DNA of 64,000 nt. Source: CBDCPI01 sp965220245 (GTDB lineage Bacteria > Chloroflexota > Dehalococcoidia > Lucifugimonadales > UBA3495). The notes under the pieces are model-generated. The model worked only from the letters and a program-made list of their open reading frames with translations. It ran no database searches and was not told the origin of the DNA. How positions within the stretch are numbered: the first letter of the stretch is position 1; every line of letters starts with the position of its first letter. Where the stretch lies: positions 434,001-498,000 of the forward strand of contig CBDCPI010000008.1 of NCBI GenBank assembly GCA_965220245.1, in the 5' to 3' direction. Positions 44,157-52,733 of this stretch are shown here, piece by piece. The position numbers and the translations under genes are program-made.

Positions 44157-44671
44157 ATGTTCATGGGGTCCTACGACTCTCCCACCTTCCTGGGCCAGAA
44201 GGACAAGTACATCCTGGGCCTTTCTCTCCCCCAGCTGATGGGGTCGATGGGAATCGCCTTCTTCTGGTTCCTGGTCACCATGATCTTTCCCTATTCCACC
44301 ATAGTGCGCATGCTCCTGGTCGTCCCGTTGACCGGGGCCAGCCTTACCCTGCTGTTCGTCCGCGTCTCGGGAATCAGCATCCCGCTGTACTTGGGGCTGA
44401 TGGTGGTCCGGCTGTTCAGCAGGCCCAGCTTCGAGGATACCGCTCCCCTGGTCCTGGACGGCCAGCCGGACTGGCTGGAGACGGAGCGCCAGCGGGTCGA
44501 GCGGACCGGCCTCGGTTCCCGCCTGCGGCGGCGGCTCCAGTCCCGGAAGGGGGACATCGAGGCCCGCCGGGCGGAGATGCAGGCCGAGGTTGACAGCAGG
44601 TCACCTCCGGCGCCGTGGCGGCGGAGCAGTGGGTCCGGGACGGGGTGCGCACCATTTTCCGCGGCGGATAG
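44157..44671 (+). pseudogene. VirB3/PrgI-like inner-membrane protein, frameshifted near its end
   Basis: The gene starts 17 bases after the VirB6-like gene. The first 95 residues have two membrane segments (LMGSMGIAFFWFLVTMIF and MLLVVPLTGASLTLLFVRV) followed by a basic cytoplasmic tail, the layout of VirB3/PrgI proteins that sit beside VirB4. Near 44600 the likely original frame (QVTSGAVAAEQWVRDGVRTI, stop at 44669-44671) is lost by one base. The present frame instead runs into the next gene, making an artificial fusion. Confidence 0.65.
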
Positions 44672-44675
44672 ACCG

Positions 44676-45293
44676 ATGAAGGCCCCGGTCCTCCTCTTTT
44701 TACTTCTGGCGTCCGCCCTCCTGGGCCAATTGGCCCTGCCCGGGGGCCTGTTGGCCCAGGAGGCGAAACTCTTCGAAGATGAGGCCTGCCGGCAGAACCC
44801 GCATACCGAGCGGTGCGTCTGCGCCCGGGTCCGGGCTTTCTCCATGTATCCGCTTGAATATGACGGGGGCGCGGCCGCGGACGTGGATGGGGACGGCCAC
44901 TCTCCCGTCTACAATGAGGATGGCGGTTACTGGGAGTCGGGGGACCCGGATGACCCGCAGGACGACCTGGGGCTGTTTGTCGACGAGAGGTACGGGCAGC
45001 ATTGCTCCCTGTCCTACTTCCGGGAGAACCTGCGCCGGACCTGGTACTTTCTGGCGGCCCTGGGGGCGAGCTTTGCCGCCATCAGCATGACCTGGGCCGG
45101 GGTGGCCTATATGCAGGAGTCCTCCTCGGGGACCGACCTCTCCCGGGTGCGGGGCATGATTGTCCGGGTGCTCCTGGGGATGATCATCCTGTCCTGCGCC
45201 TTCCTGGTGTGGGAGGGGCTGAGCGGCTTCATGCTGGGTCACTTCGAGTCCTGGACTCTCGAACGGGGCGTCTTCTACGACTCCTACGACTAG
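44676..45293 (+). CDS. VirB2/TrbC-like pilin-type membrane protein
   Basis: ATG 44676 begins a signal peptide (MKAPVLLFLLLASALLGQLA). An acidic, Cys-containing region of about 90 residues follows (CRQNPHTERCVCARV, then a Ca-loop-like DVDGDGHSPVYNEDGGYW), and two membrane helices (TWYFLAALGASFAAISMTWA and IVRVLLGMIILSCAFLVWEG) as in VirB2/TrbC pilins. It is longer than typical pilins (205 against 100-130), and the extra acidic domain is unusual. The gene ends at TAG 45291-45293, which is also part of the CTAG target of the adjacent MITE. Confidence 0.65.
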   Translation: MKAPVLLFLLLASALLGQLALPGGLLAQEAKLFEDEACRQNPHTERCVCARVRAFSMYPLEYDGGAAADVDGDGHSPVYNEDGGYWESGDPDDPQDDLGLFVDERYGQHCSLSYFRENLRRTWYFLAALGASFAAISMTWAGVAYMQESSSGTDLSRVRGMIVRVLLGMIILSCAFLVWEGLSGFMLGHFESWTLERGVFYDSYD

Positions 45294-45438
45294 TACTACA
45301 ACGACGGATTATCAGACACGGCCATTTTTGACGCGAAATTGAATCTGGGGAATTACTACCGCAAGCCTGTTACCACAAGTGATTCGGAGTCAGACAGGAA
45401 GCATCAGCCGTCTTTTTCTGCAAACCGTCGTTGTAGTA
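45294..45438. mobile_element. MITE with IS701-type termini and CTAG target duplication
   Basis: The 145-bp element starts TACTACAACGACGG and ends CCGTCGTTGTAGTA, flanked by CTAG at 45290-45293 and 45439-45442. The termini match those of the IS701-type element at 47847 (TATTACAACGACGG) except for one base. It has no coding capacity. It inserted exactly at the stop codon of the VirB2-like gene without changing the stop. Confidence 0.9.
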
Positions 45439-45524
45439 CTAGAAGCCTGATGTTATCGAACTACCCGTTAACAACCTCTTGTCTGGTCAATCGCCCATCG
45501 GATAACCCGCATGGGAGGCCGCTG

Positions 45525-47792
45525 TCAGGTATTTGCCTTCACTGACTTCCGGTTCTCAAATAGTGGCGGCTCCACGTAGGCGCTGGGTGACGACAACGCC
45601 TCGTCGATAATCTGCAACACCGTGGCCACAGCCGGGTTATTCAAGACATTGGCCCGCTTCTCCGGTGTGTCCATAAGGGGAACAAAATCGGGCTGAGCTG
45701 CGTTCTGCTCGTCCACGACCTCCGCGGCCTTCTTCAGGCTTTCCTCGATGTCCTGCTGACTCACGACGCCGTGCAGCTTCCAGTTGGCTATTATCGCCCC
45801 GTCGATCCGCTCTGTAGCCCGGTCTTTCATCTCCTCGATATGGTCGAAGTTGGGGACGCCGCTGCATCCAATCCCACGATGCACCCACGGTTCCACGTAG
45901 GCCAACATGCTGTGGGCATAACGAAGGAGTTGGTCCTGGACCTTCTCCGGCTCTTGCACTTTGTCCCGGTCCAGCAGCGGGAAGGTGAGGAGCGCCTGCC
46001 TGGAAATGTTGGCGGCCGGAGTATCCTCGATGGACCGTTGGACCTCATCGACATCAACCATGTGGTAGTGCATCGAGTGGATGTCGCTAGGGTACGGTGC
46101 GGGCACCCAGGCCGTGTTTCCTCCGGTGCGCGGATGGTCGATCTTACGCTCCAGCATCTCCGCCATAGCTCGGTTGCGTACCTGCATTCCCTTGCCAATC
46201 TTGCCCCGCTTGTGCAGGCCGGCCCTTATGCTCACGTCTACGTTGTGGCGCTCGTAGCTGGTGTTGAAGGCGCCCTGGGTCAGGTCGTCCTTGAGGTCCA
46301 CCGGGCCGGCCTGCATCTGCACTCTGATCTGGGAACCCGTGCGGTCCAGGAACCCGGTGTTGGTGAAGAAGGTCCGGCTCTGGCTGGCCCTGAGGGCTTC
46401 CTGAAGCTGGAGAGTCATGCCCAACTCTTCGTTCATGATGCCGATTAGTATTGTGCCCTCCGGGACGCTTAGCTTGCTCTCGATGGACTGGAACAGCCTC
46501 ACCTGCTCGGCCACCTCTTCGGCAGTTTGCAGTTTGGGGGCTACCTGGTAGACGTAGCCTCCACTACTGTTGGGACCCCTTACCGGCATCGGAGTGTCCC
46601 CCTGCTCGGCGGCCTCTCCGTTGGAACCCTTGTCGTGCAAACAGGCGATGAGGGTGGTCAAGAACACGCCGAGGACCCGCTCCGGGACCTCCCGGCCTCC
46701 GACGGTTACCATGTCCGTATACATGTGGAGCGACACGTTGCGAACGGACATCAGGCTCGTGGCCTTGAGGCTCTGCGGATTGCCCTGGGTCTCGGTGTAG
46801 GGTTTGTCGGAGTTGATGGTCTTCAGGTTGCCCCTGGAACCGAAAGCCTTGAGGTCTCCCCGCATCAGGCCCAGGTAGTTGCGCAAGGCCAGGACCATGT
46901 CCCCGGCGTCCACGATGGCGACCGCGTCTTCAAAGTCGACGATGTTGGTGATAGCGGACTCGACGATCAGGTCTTGGAACTGCCCGTTATCTTCATTTAC
47001 CTGGCCGCCTTCATAGAGCTGGAATTGCAGCTTCAGGCCATTGTCCTCCAGAAAGAACTCCGAGAGTTGCCCCTGCCCGTCCAGGTTGAACCCGATGAAC
47101 TTCTCACTCTCCTGCAGGCCAACCTGCCGGCCATCCGATGTGTGGCCCACTAACTCGTGCCGCCCCTGGGGGTTGAGCGCCACCGAGTACCGGGTGATTT
47201 CGCCGAATCTCGCCCCCTCTTCCCATCCGGTGACATAGCTATCGAGGAATGCGTTGGTGTCTTCAACCACCATCCGCAGCCGCTGGGGGCGCTGCGTGTC
47301 CCGGTCAATCTCGGGGTGGATGTCACTGAGGAAATAGGCGTCGTAGAGGCTGCCCCAGCGGGCATTGGCCCCGCCGACGGCCATGCTGGCGTTGGTCACG
47401 GGAGTAACCAACTCCGGGCCGTTCTGGTCCATTTCGGGGTCCAACTGGGGCACCGTCATCTGGAAGTCCAGGGGGCTCTCGGCTGCCAGGTAATCTATCT
47501 CGACGAGATGCTTTGCAAAGTCCGCGGCGTCCTGCCCGGCGGACTCAAGGCTGGGAGTCCAGCCGGCCTGCCTCTTCCGAGTGTAATAATCGTCGATTTT
47601 TCGCTGGAAATCAGTGCGTTTGGCCAGCAACTCCCTGTTTCTGGGCTCGAACTCCTCTATGAGACCGCCCAGCATCCGAAAGACCTCATCCGCTGACCAG
47701 CGGGCGCCCTTCACTGCTTCGTCTCTAACGAAGTCGTAAAGGACCTGTGCAATCTCCAGCCTTGCGCCGGATTCAAGTGTTATGGTTGCCAT
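45525..47792 (-). CDS. glcB: Malate synthase G
   Basis: This 755-residue enzyme condenses glyoxylate and acetyl-CoA to malate (glyoxylate shunt / glycolate use). The match to type G is strong: PVTNASMAVGGANARWGSLYDAYFLSD, catalytic Arg in SVRNVSLHM, Mg ligands Glu in GIMNEE and Asp in FTNTGFLDRTG, GANTAWVP-like GGNTAWVPAPYP, and catalytic Asp in KDRATERIDGAIIANW. The length is slightly above the usual 720-730. It appears intact and metabolic, yet sits between two mobile elements inside the conjugation locus. No isocitrate lyase or glycolate oxidase is in the window. Confidence 0.94.
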   Translation of the reverse strand: MATITLESGARLEIAQVLYDFVRDEAVKGARWSADEVFRMLGGLIEEFEPRNRELLAKRTDFQRKIDDYYTRKRQAGWTPSLESAGQDAADFAKHLVEIDYLAAESPLDFQMTVPQLDPEMDQNGPELVTPVTNASMAVGGANARWGSLYDAYFLSDIHPEIDRDTQRPQRLRMVVEDTNAFLDSYVTGWEEGARFGEITRYSVALNPQGRHELVGHTSDGRQVGLQESEKFIGFNLDGQGQLSEFFLEDNGLKLQFQLYEGGQVNEDNGQFQDLIVESAITNIVDFEDAVAIVDAGDMVLALRNYLGLMRGDLKAFGSRGNLKTINSDKPYTETQGNPQSLKATSLMSVRNVSLHMYTDMVTVGGREVPERVLGVFLTTLIACLHDKGSNGEAAEQGDTPMPVRGPNSSGGYVYQVAPKLQTAEEVAEQVRLFQSIESKLSVPEGTILIGIMNEELGMTLQLQEALRASQSRTFFTNTGFLDRTGSQIRVQMQAGPVDLKDDLTQGAFNTSYERHNVDVSIRAGLHKRGKIGKGMQVRNRAMAEMLERKIDHPRTGGNTAWVPAPYPSDIHSMHYHMVDVDEVQRSIEDTPAANISRQALLTFPLLDRDKVQEPEKVQDQLLRYAHSMLAYVEPWVHRGIGCSGVPNFDHIEEMKDRATERIDGAIIANWKLHGVVSQQDIEESLKKAAEVVDEQNAAQPDFVPLMDTPEKRANVLNNPAVATVLQIIDEALSSPSAYVEPPLFENRKSVKANT

Positions 47793-47846
47793 GTCTCTGC
47801 TCCGAATGAGATTAGTGAAATCGTAGAAATACCCCTAAAACTCTAG

Positions 47847-49304
47847 TATTACAACGACGGTTCAAGGAGGGACGTGTGGGGAGGCACGAAGGGCGGCTCG
47901 ACGCTTGGCATGGGAGTGTCTGGCCCGCTCGTTGCATTCTTGCGTCTCCTCCAGCCACCGCAGCAGTTCAGCCGGCCCGAACCGTTCCCGGGGCAGCATC
48001 TCCCGCACCACCCGGTAGACCTGCGGTCTCGTGATCCGGGGCATCTTTTCCCCCCCAAGCCTGTTGCAGGCTCAGGAGAAACGCTCCGCCCAGCAGGCAC
48101 AGGGCGACGTGATGATGCCATCCCGCCCAGGTGCGGGTCTCGTACTCGTCCAGCCCCACGTTGCTCTTTTCCGTCTCGAACTCCGTTTCTATGCGCCACC
48201 GGGAGCCACCCACGTATGCCAGGGTCTCCAGGGGAGTATCCTCCGGATCGTTGGACAGGTAGTAGCGGGGCTCGCTGCCGTCCAGGTTCCGGCGGTAAAT
48301 GGCCCAGTGGATTTCGCCAGGCTTCCGCCTGCTGGTTGGACGCACCCTCTGAGCGCTGAACAGGTAGCTGCGGGGACCCTGGCTTCCCTCGGCCACCGTA
48401 ATCTCACGCCAGGCCTCCTCCGGCAATTCATCGCTGCGCTGCTCCATGGTCCGGCGCTGACCGTCTCGCAACTTGGGTTTGCGGGGACGCCCGAATCCCT
48501 GATGCTCCGGCCTGGTCCAGGCTGGCTCCAGCGGCCAGACCGTGGTGCCGCCGGGAACGTCCAGCACGTAGCGCATCCCCAGCGCCGCCAGTCCCTCACG
48601 GAAGGACGGCGACATCCCGAAGGCGTCGTCCCCCGCAACCCATCCGGCCCTCAGATGTCCCCGCTCCAAGGCCCGCTCCACCATCTTCAGCGCCAATTGG
48701 GTCTTCGACTGGTAGCCCTGCCTCTCCTCCGGAACCCCCGCCGCCTCACACCGGTCTTGGTCCGAGGTCCAGCTCTCCGGCAGATAAAGCCGTTTGTCCA
48801 CCAGGGCCCGTCCCAGCGGGCTGACGTAGGCGAGGAACATTCCGGCCTGGCAGCTGGCCACCTTGCCCAGCCTCCCGCAATACTGACGGGCCACTCCCAC
48901 GGACTTCCTGCCCTGCTTCGGGAAGTCGCTGCCGTCCAGCACCCACACCGCATCCGGATGTCCCAGCCGGGGTCCCAAGTACTCTTGAAGGCGTCCTATG
49001 ACTGTGTCGTCATCCCAGGGGGATTCAGCGAGAAACCGCTGCATCACCCTGGCTGACGCCGGAACCGTCTCCGACAGATTCTCGGCGTTGCGCCGCTCCC
49101 CGGACTGTACCAGGAGAGCCTGGAGGTAATGGCGGCTGTGGTCCCGCGCTTCCCTGCGGCCAAACAGCGGAGCGAAGTAAGCGTGAAAATCCTGAAAGGT
49201 CCCGTACACCTGCTCGAAAACCGCAGCATCCACTTCCCTGCCTCACTTGCCCAAGCCTTCCCCAACTACCCCGTCATCCTATCATCCCAACCGTCGTTGT
49301 AATA
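47847..49304 (-). mobile_element. IS701-type insertion sequence
   Basis: The 1458-bp element has terminal repeats TATTACAACGACGGTT and is flanked by CTAG on both sides (47843-47846 and 49305-49308), the target duplication typical of IS701. Its single transposase gene has a frameshift. Together with the MITE at 45294 it brackets glcB. Confidence 0.92.
47865..49233 (-). pseudogene. IS701-family transposase, frameshift in a C7 run
   Basis: The N-terminal 390 residues (49233 to about 48057) carry the DDE domain: Asp in WVLDGSDFPKQGRKSVG, Asp in WVAGDDAFG and Glu in WRIETEFETEKSNVGLDEYE. The C-terminal helical part (ITRPQVYRVVREMLPRERFG, ending with SHAKRRAALR) lies in another frame and stops near 47865. 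The shift coincides with seven consecutive C at 48050-48056. It may be a slippage mutation or a sequencing error; the terminal repeats are intact. Confidence 0.82.
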
Positions 49305-49368
49305 CTAGCGGGCTGGTGCGGAAACAGGGTGGTTGCCGGTCCGGCTGCCGGGAGGCCGCGCGACGGCC

Positions 49369-49737
49369 TCAGGCACCGGTAATGGGCGGCCCTTGGGCCT
49401 CCAGTGTACGTGCCAATCGCTCGAGTCCCGCTTCCGTTAGCTCCGCCTTTATCCGTTTCTTCAGCGCGGCGGCTTGTTGCAGTTCTCCAAGCTCTTTGCA
49501 GATGTGGCCGGTGTCCAATGCCGCAAGCGGCACGGTCCTGTCGTTATGCCCCTCATCCCTGAAGACGATTTTTGCTTGGCCAACGGTTATGCTCTCCGGC
49601 CGGTCTTTCAGTCTCGTGGCCAGCAGCGCCAGATGCTCGCTGGCCTGTGCCAGTGAGGCTTCCAGCCCGGCCGTCCGGCTCTCGTTCCCGCAGTAGTCCC
49701 TCACCAGCTTGCCCAGTTCTTCGTCGCTTATGGCCAC
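49369..49737 (-). CDS. Hypothetical protein, 122 residues
   Basis: GTG 49737 follows GGAGAGAATTGAC. The product is largely helical and charged (SDEELGKLVRDYCG, LEASLAQASEHLALLATRLK) with a short strand region (TVGQAKIVFRDEGHNDRTV) and a coiled C-terminus. There is no membrane segment or known domain. It lies alone between the IS701 element and a plus-strand gene. Confidence 0.55.
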   Translation of the reverse strand: MAISDEELGKLVRDYCGNESRTAGLEASLAQASEHLALLATRLKDRPESITVGQAKIVFRDEGHNDRTVPLAALDTGHICKELGELQQAAALKKRIKAELTEAGLERLARTLEAQGPPITGA

Positions 49738-50034
49738 GTCAATTCTCTCCGGCTTGGTCCGCGCCTGGGGACGGCCTGTCCGTTTGTTCTTCTTTGTTCT
49801 TCATTGTAACGGCAAGTGGGTAACGGCAAGTGGCCCGCCGGCTTTTTCGTTTTGGGGGATTTGCCCTGGGCTCCTGCGGTCGTTGCCCTTCGTCTGCTCG
49901 TCTACCTTGTCTTGGACTTTGAAAAGGCCCTGCCGGCAAGTGGCGCATGCGCGTCACATCCGGTCCGCGCATCCAAGCCGGGAGACCGCGTCTGTTAGAA
50001 TGTTGCCAACAGATAGGCTGAGGGAGGCTACACT
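49738..50034. other. Divergent intergenic region with short repeats
   Basis: CGGCAAGTGG occurs three times (about 49811, 49825 and 49936), the first two within a 14-base tandem AACGGCAAGTGGGT/CC, and TTTGTTCTTC is doubled just before. It is probably the promoter region of the two divergent hypothetical genes. No clear promoter can be assigned. Confidence 0.4.
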
Positions 50035-50619
50035 ATGACCACCAGCCCCATCGATCCCAACCGGGTGTTGCTGACCGGAGAGAACCCCTACATCCGTCTA
50101 AGCGAGACCGGCGACGGGCCGGCGACTGCCGACGCCAGCTTCTGGCGCATCCTCTTTTCTCCCGGCGGCCCCGGTCACGTGCTTTTTCTACAGAGCGAGC
50201 TAACGGCTAACCAGCCCAGAGTCTATAGCGATAACATACAAATGACCCGCTGGCTGCAAGAAGCGGTCCAAGGCAGCATCAACCCCACCTTCGGCAACTT
50301 GGAGCTGCCGGTCACTGCGGCGGCCTTCAGCAGTTCGGGGGACTTGAGGTCCTCTTGGACGGAGAACATCGTTGCCCAAGGAGAGCAGACTGCCCTGACC
50401 TGGTACTCGTTGGGAGAGCCCTTTCTGAGCCATAGCTTCCCCGGAAGCAACCCCGACCGGCCTTACGGCGTATCCACGGTATTGATTCCCGCCAACGGAG
50501 CCCAATTGACGATCAACGGAAACGCCGCCTCGGGCCGGCCCTTCCCGCGTCAGAGAGACGCCCGGGCACATAGCACCTGCGCCTTGGCCTTCTCGGAATC
50601 TTGGCTCCTTCCTTATTGA
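50035..50619 (+). CDS. Hypothetical protein, 194 residues
   Basis: ATG 50035 follows GAGGGAGGCTACACT. The sequence is beta-rich and soluble (SFWRILFSPGGPGHVLFLQS, RPYGVSTVLIPANGAQLTIN, then FPRQRDARAHSTCALAFSES), suggestive of a small beta-sandwich or cupin-like protein, but no family is recognised. It appears intact and has normal GC for this genome. Confidence 0.6.
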   Translation: MTTSPIDPNRVLLTGENPYIRLSETGDGPATADASFWRILFSPGGPGHVLFLQSELTANQPRVYSDNIQMTRWLQEAVQGSINPTFGNLELPVTAAAFSSSGDLRSSWTENIVAQGEQTALTWYSLGEPFLSHSFPGSNPDRPYGVSTVLIPANGAQLTINGNAASGRPFPRQRDARAHSTCALAFSESWLLPY

Positions 50620-50825
50620 GCTTCATTGAGATTCATTGAGGATGTTCTCTTGTACCATCGTGGCCACCTTTCCTGTGTGGAAGTCGTTACCGCTCGCATA
50701 CTACAGCATCGCTGTCCCCGTCCGGCCACTGGGGACCATTTCCTTCGGGAACGCTGACCGCCGCCACGACGTTCACGAGTGGATAATTCCGGAGCCGGAA
50801 AAAACAGCAAAGGGTGTTCGGCCAC
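50613..50825 (-). pseudogene. N-terminal remnant of an S8 (subtilisin-like) peptidase
   Basis: GTG 50825 starts two bases after the stop of the AAA ATPase. The first 25-30 residues (VAEHPLLFFPAPELSTRERRGGG) look like the start of the subtilisin-like peptidase that normally follows this ATPase (IetS of the IetAS pair). After about 50745 the sequence no longer fits, and the frame ends at 50613 without any Asp/His/Ser catalytic motif. The rest of the gene has been deleted. Confidence 0.55.
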
Positions 50826-50826
50826 T

Positions 50827-51807
50827 TTACTTACTCTCAGGTTCACCAATCCGGGCACTCAGTTGGCGCAAACGGTCTCTAACGATTTGGCAAATGTCAA
50901 CGTCAGGTTGACTTAGCACTGCCCGGCGTACCACGTCCAGTCCAAAGTCTTCAACTTCGGCAAAACTTAAGCCCCGCAGCTTCGCTGCCAAGCGGTCAAT
51001 CGGGTAGCCCATTTTGTATCCCGACCGGTTTTCGAAGAGACGGAGCCACTGTCCGATTTCTTCCTGCCCAGGCATCGGCAACTCCAAACGGACTTGAAAA
51101 CGGCGCCATACGGCCCTATCCAGCAACTCCGGATGGTTGCTCGCCGTTACGGCAACGACGTAACTGGGAAGCGCATCAACCTGCAGCAGCAGGGAGCTCA
51201 CCACTCGCTTTATCTCTCCAGTCTCGTTGGGATCGCCTCTCTCTTTGGCAACCGTGTCGAATTCGTCGAAAAACAAAACGCACCGGCGGGAGCGAGCGGA
51301 CTCGAAAACTTGGGCAATGCGTTGGGCGGTCTCACCCAGATAACTGCCAATAACCGCTTCATAGCGGACGGCCAAAACCGGTACGCTGAGCGCATTGGCA
51401 AGGGCATCGGCCAGAGAAGTCTTACCATTGCCGGGAGGGCCGGTCAGAAGAACCTTATTCCGCGGTTCGATGTTGTAGGACAGTAATAAATCGGACCGCA
51501 ACTGCTCTTCCACCAATTCCAGCACCGCAGTCTCGACCCCTTGAGGCAATATCAGGCCGTCCAAGCCGCTCGACGGAGTCCGTTCGAAAACCAGTGTGTT
51601 TGGTGCGGAATCTTTGGGTCTTCCGGCAAGGGGCTCAGGCTGCCTGTTGCCGTTGAGGGAGAGACTGCCAATGATGCGGTCAGCCAGAGCCGTGTGCTGC
51701 TTGGCTCGCTCATCGGCCGCCAAGGCTTCCACAGCCTTACGAAACTGGATCTGGTCACCCTTGGAACCGGCCCTCACCAGGTTGAGGATCAGATCAGCGC
51801 GTGCCAT
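50827..51807 (-). CDS. AAA ATPase of the IetA type (ATPase-protease defence pair)
   Basis: The 326-residue AAA+ ATPase has Walker A GPPGNGKTS (123-131), Walker B CVLFFDEFD (176-184), sensor-1 VTASNHPE and arginine-finger region LDRAVWRRFQVRL. The N-terminal helical part (MARADLILNLVRAGSKGDQI) and overall pattern match ATPases encoded immediately before S8 peptidases, described as the IetAS anti-phage pair. Here the partner peptidase is reduced to a fragment, so the ATPase is probably an orphan. Assignment rests on remembered similarity plus gene order. Confidence 0.78.
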   Translation of the reverse strand: MARADLILNLVRAGSKGDQIQFRKAVEALAADERAKQHTALADRIIGSLSLNGNRQPEPLAGRPKDSAPNTLVFERTPSSGLDGLILPQGVETAVLELVEEQLRSDLLLSYNIEPRNKVLLTGPPGNGKTSLADALANALSVPVLAVRYEAVIGSYLGETAQRIAQVFESARSRRCVLFFDEFDTVAKERGDPNETGEIKRVVSSLLLQVDALPSYVVAVTASNHPELLDRAVWRRFQVRLELPMPGQEEIGQWLRLFENRSGYKMGYPIDRLAAKLRGLSFAEVEDFGLDVVRRAVLSQPDVDICQIVRDRLRQLSARIGEPESK

Positions 51808-52092
51808 AACAACCGCCTAACTCACGGGAGCAACCGTTTGGCTTAACCCAGGCCGCGACCGTCGTTGTACTCGGGACGATTGTAGCAAGACTATTCGTGG
51901 CTTCGTTTCCCCGGCCCTCGCGGGTGAATACGGAGAGCTTGGTCAAAAGCGGGCGGCATTACTACGATGCCGCCTTCAAGAAGTCGCTAGCCTGAAACAC
52001 CTCGGCCGGGTGGCGTTCAGTATTCATCTTCTCCTCTTCCCCAGAGGAGTACTCGTCAGGAGGGCGAACAAGGCTACGGCGAAGAAGCCTAC
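51808..52092. other. Intergenic region
   Basis: It contains a solitary CCGTCGTTGTA (51859-51869) resembling the IS701-type terminus but without a partner or CTAG, and the hairpin GGCGGCAT-TACTACG-ATGCCGCC. No gene is supported. Confidence 0.4.
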
Positions 52093-52399
52093 ATGGAAGG
52101 CTTGGCGGAATTTGTTGCTCGGAAGCTAAACGAAGGATTCAGCCAAGAAGTCATCGCTGACGGTCTGGCATTAACCGGAGTTGATCGCACGGAAGCGGTG
52201 GCCTTCGTGGCCGAGGTTGCTGAGGCAACAGAAGCGGCAGGCTGGAATCACGGACATCGGGGCTGGCATCTTGGCAGCTGTCATCGGCGGCGGGGCGGCA
52301 TTCGCAACCTTACACCGGTCCGGCCCCGGCGGAACTTTCGTCGTCACGGTGGGCCTGTTCATAGCAGCGGCTTACTACTTTCTGAAAGCAAAGTACTGA
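52093..52399 (+). pseudogene. Small one- or two-helix membrane protein, frameshifted
   Basis: The first frame gives a helical, soluble part (MEGLAEFVARKLNEGFSQEV...AFVAEVAEATEAAG). After about 52240 a second frame gives AGITDIGAGILAAVIGGGAA and GTFVVTVGLFIAAAYYFLKA, two membrane helices, ending at 52399. One missing or extra base joins them. The start may be further upstream, since the frame is open before 52093. Confidence 0.5.
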
Positions 52400-52549
52400 A
52401 AGGAAAGTCGGAGATTTCATCAGCGGGCGCCGGAAAGACGGGACACAGAAGGTAGCGGGAAACCGCAGGGTGGTGCTGCTTGTAGACCACATGCCGGGTG
52501 CTGGCGGATTCGCCCCCGGCGTGATATTTTGAGACCTATGTACATAAAA

Positions 52550-52584
52550 CAAAAGCCCGCGCCTGGCAGGGCGCGAAGCTTTTA
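52550..52584. terminator. Bidirectional terminator hairpin
   Basis: CAAAAGCCCGCGCC-TGGCA-GGGCGCGAAGCTTTTAG: a GC stem flanked by A-run and T-run, able to work on either strand. Confidence 0.6.
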
Positions 52585-52733
52585 GAGGAACCGCCTATGT
52601 AGAAACCGAGAGCGCCACCGGCGCAGTAGAGAACTTGGAACCGAATAATTATTAGCTTTGGCGGGAGGCCAAAGGATACAACACTCCCACTTTACTCCCG
52701 ATAGTGGAGCTTTGTCAACGGCCTCTCCGCCAA

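Noticed and set aside
45291..45545. Read-through of TAG at the end of the VirB2-like gene into an 80-codon extension
   Set aside because: The continuation is MITE sequence inserted at CTAG; the pre-insertion sequence also has the stop, so no recoding is needed.
51859..51869. Third IS701-type terminal repeat (CCGTCGTTGTA)
   Set aside because: No inverted partner within reach and no CTAG beside it; the match is only 11 bases and could be chance or a decayed end.
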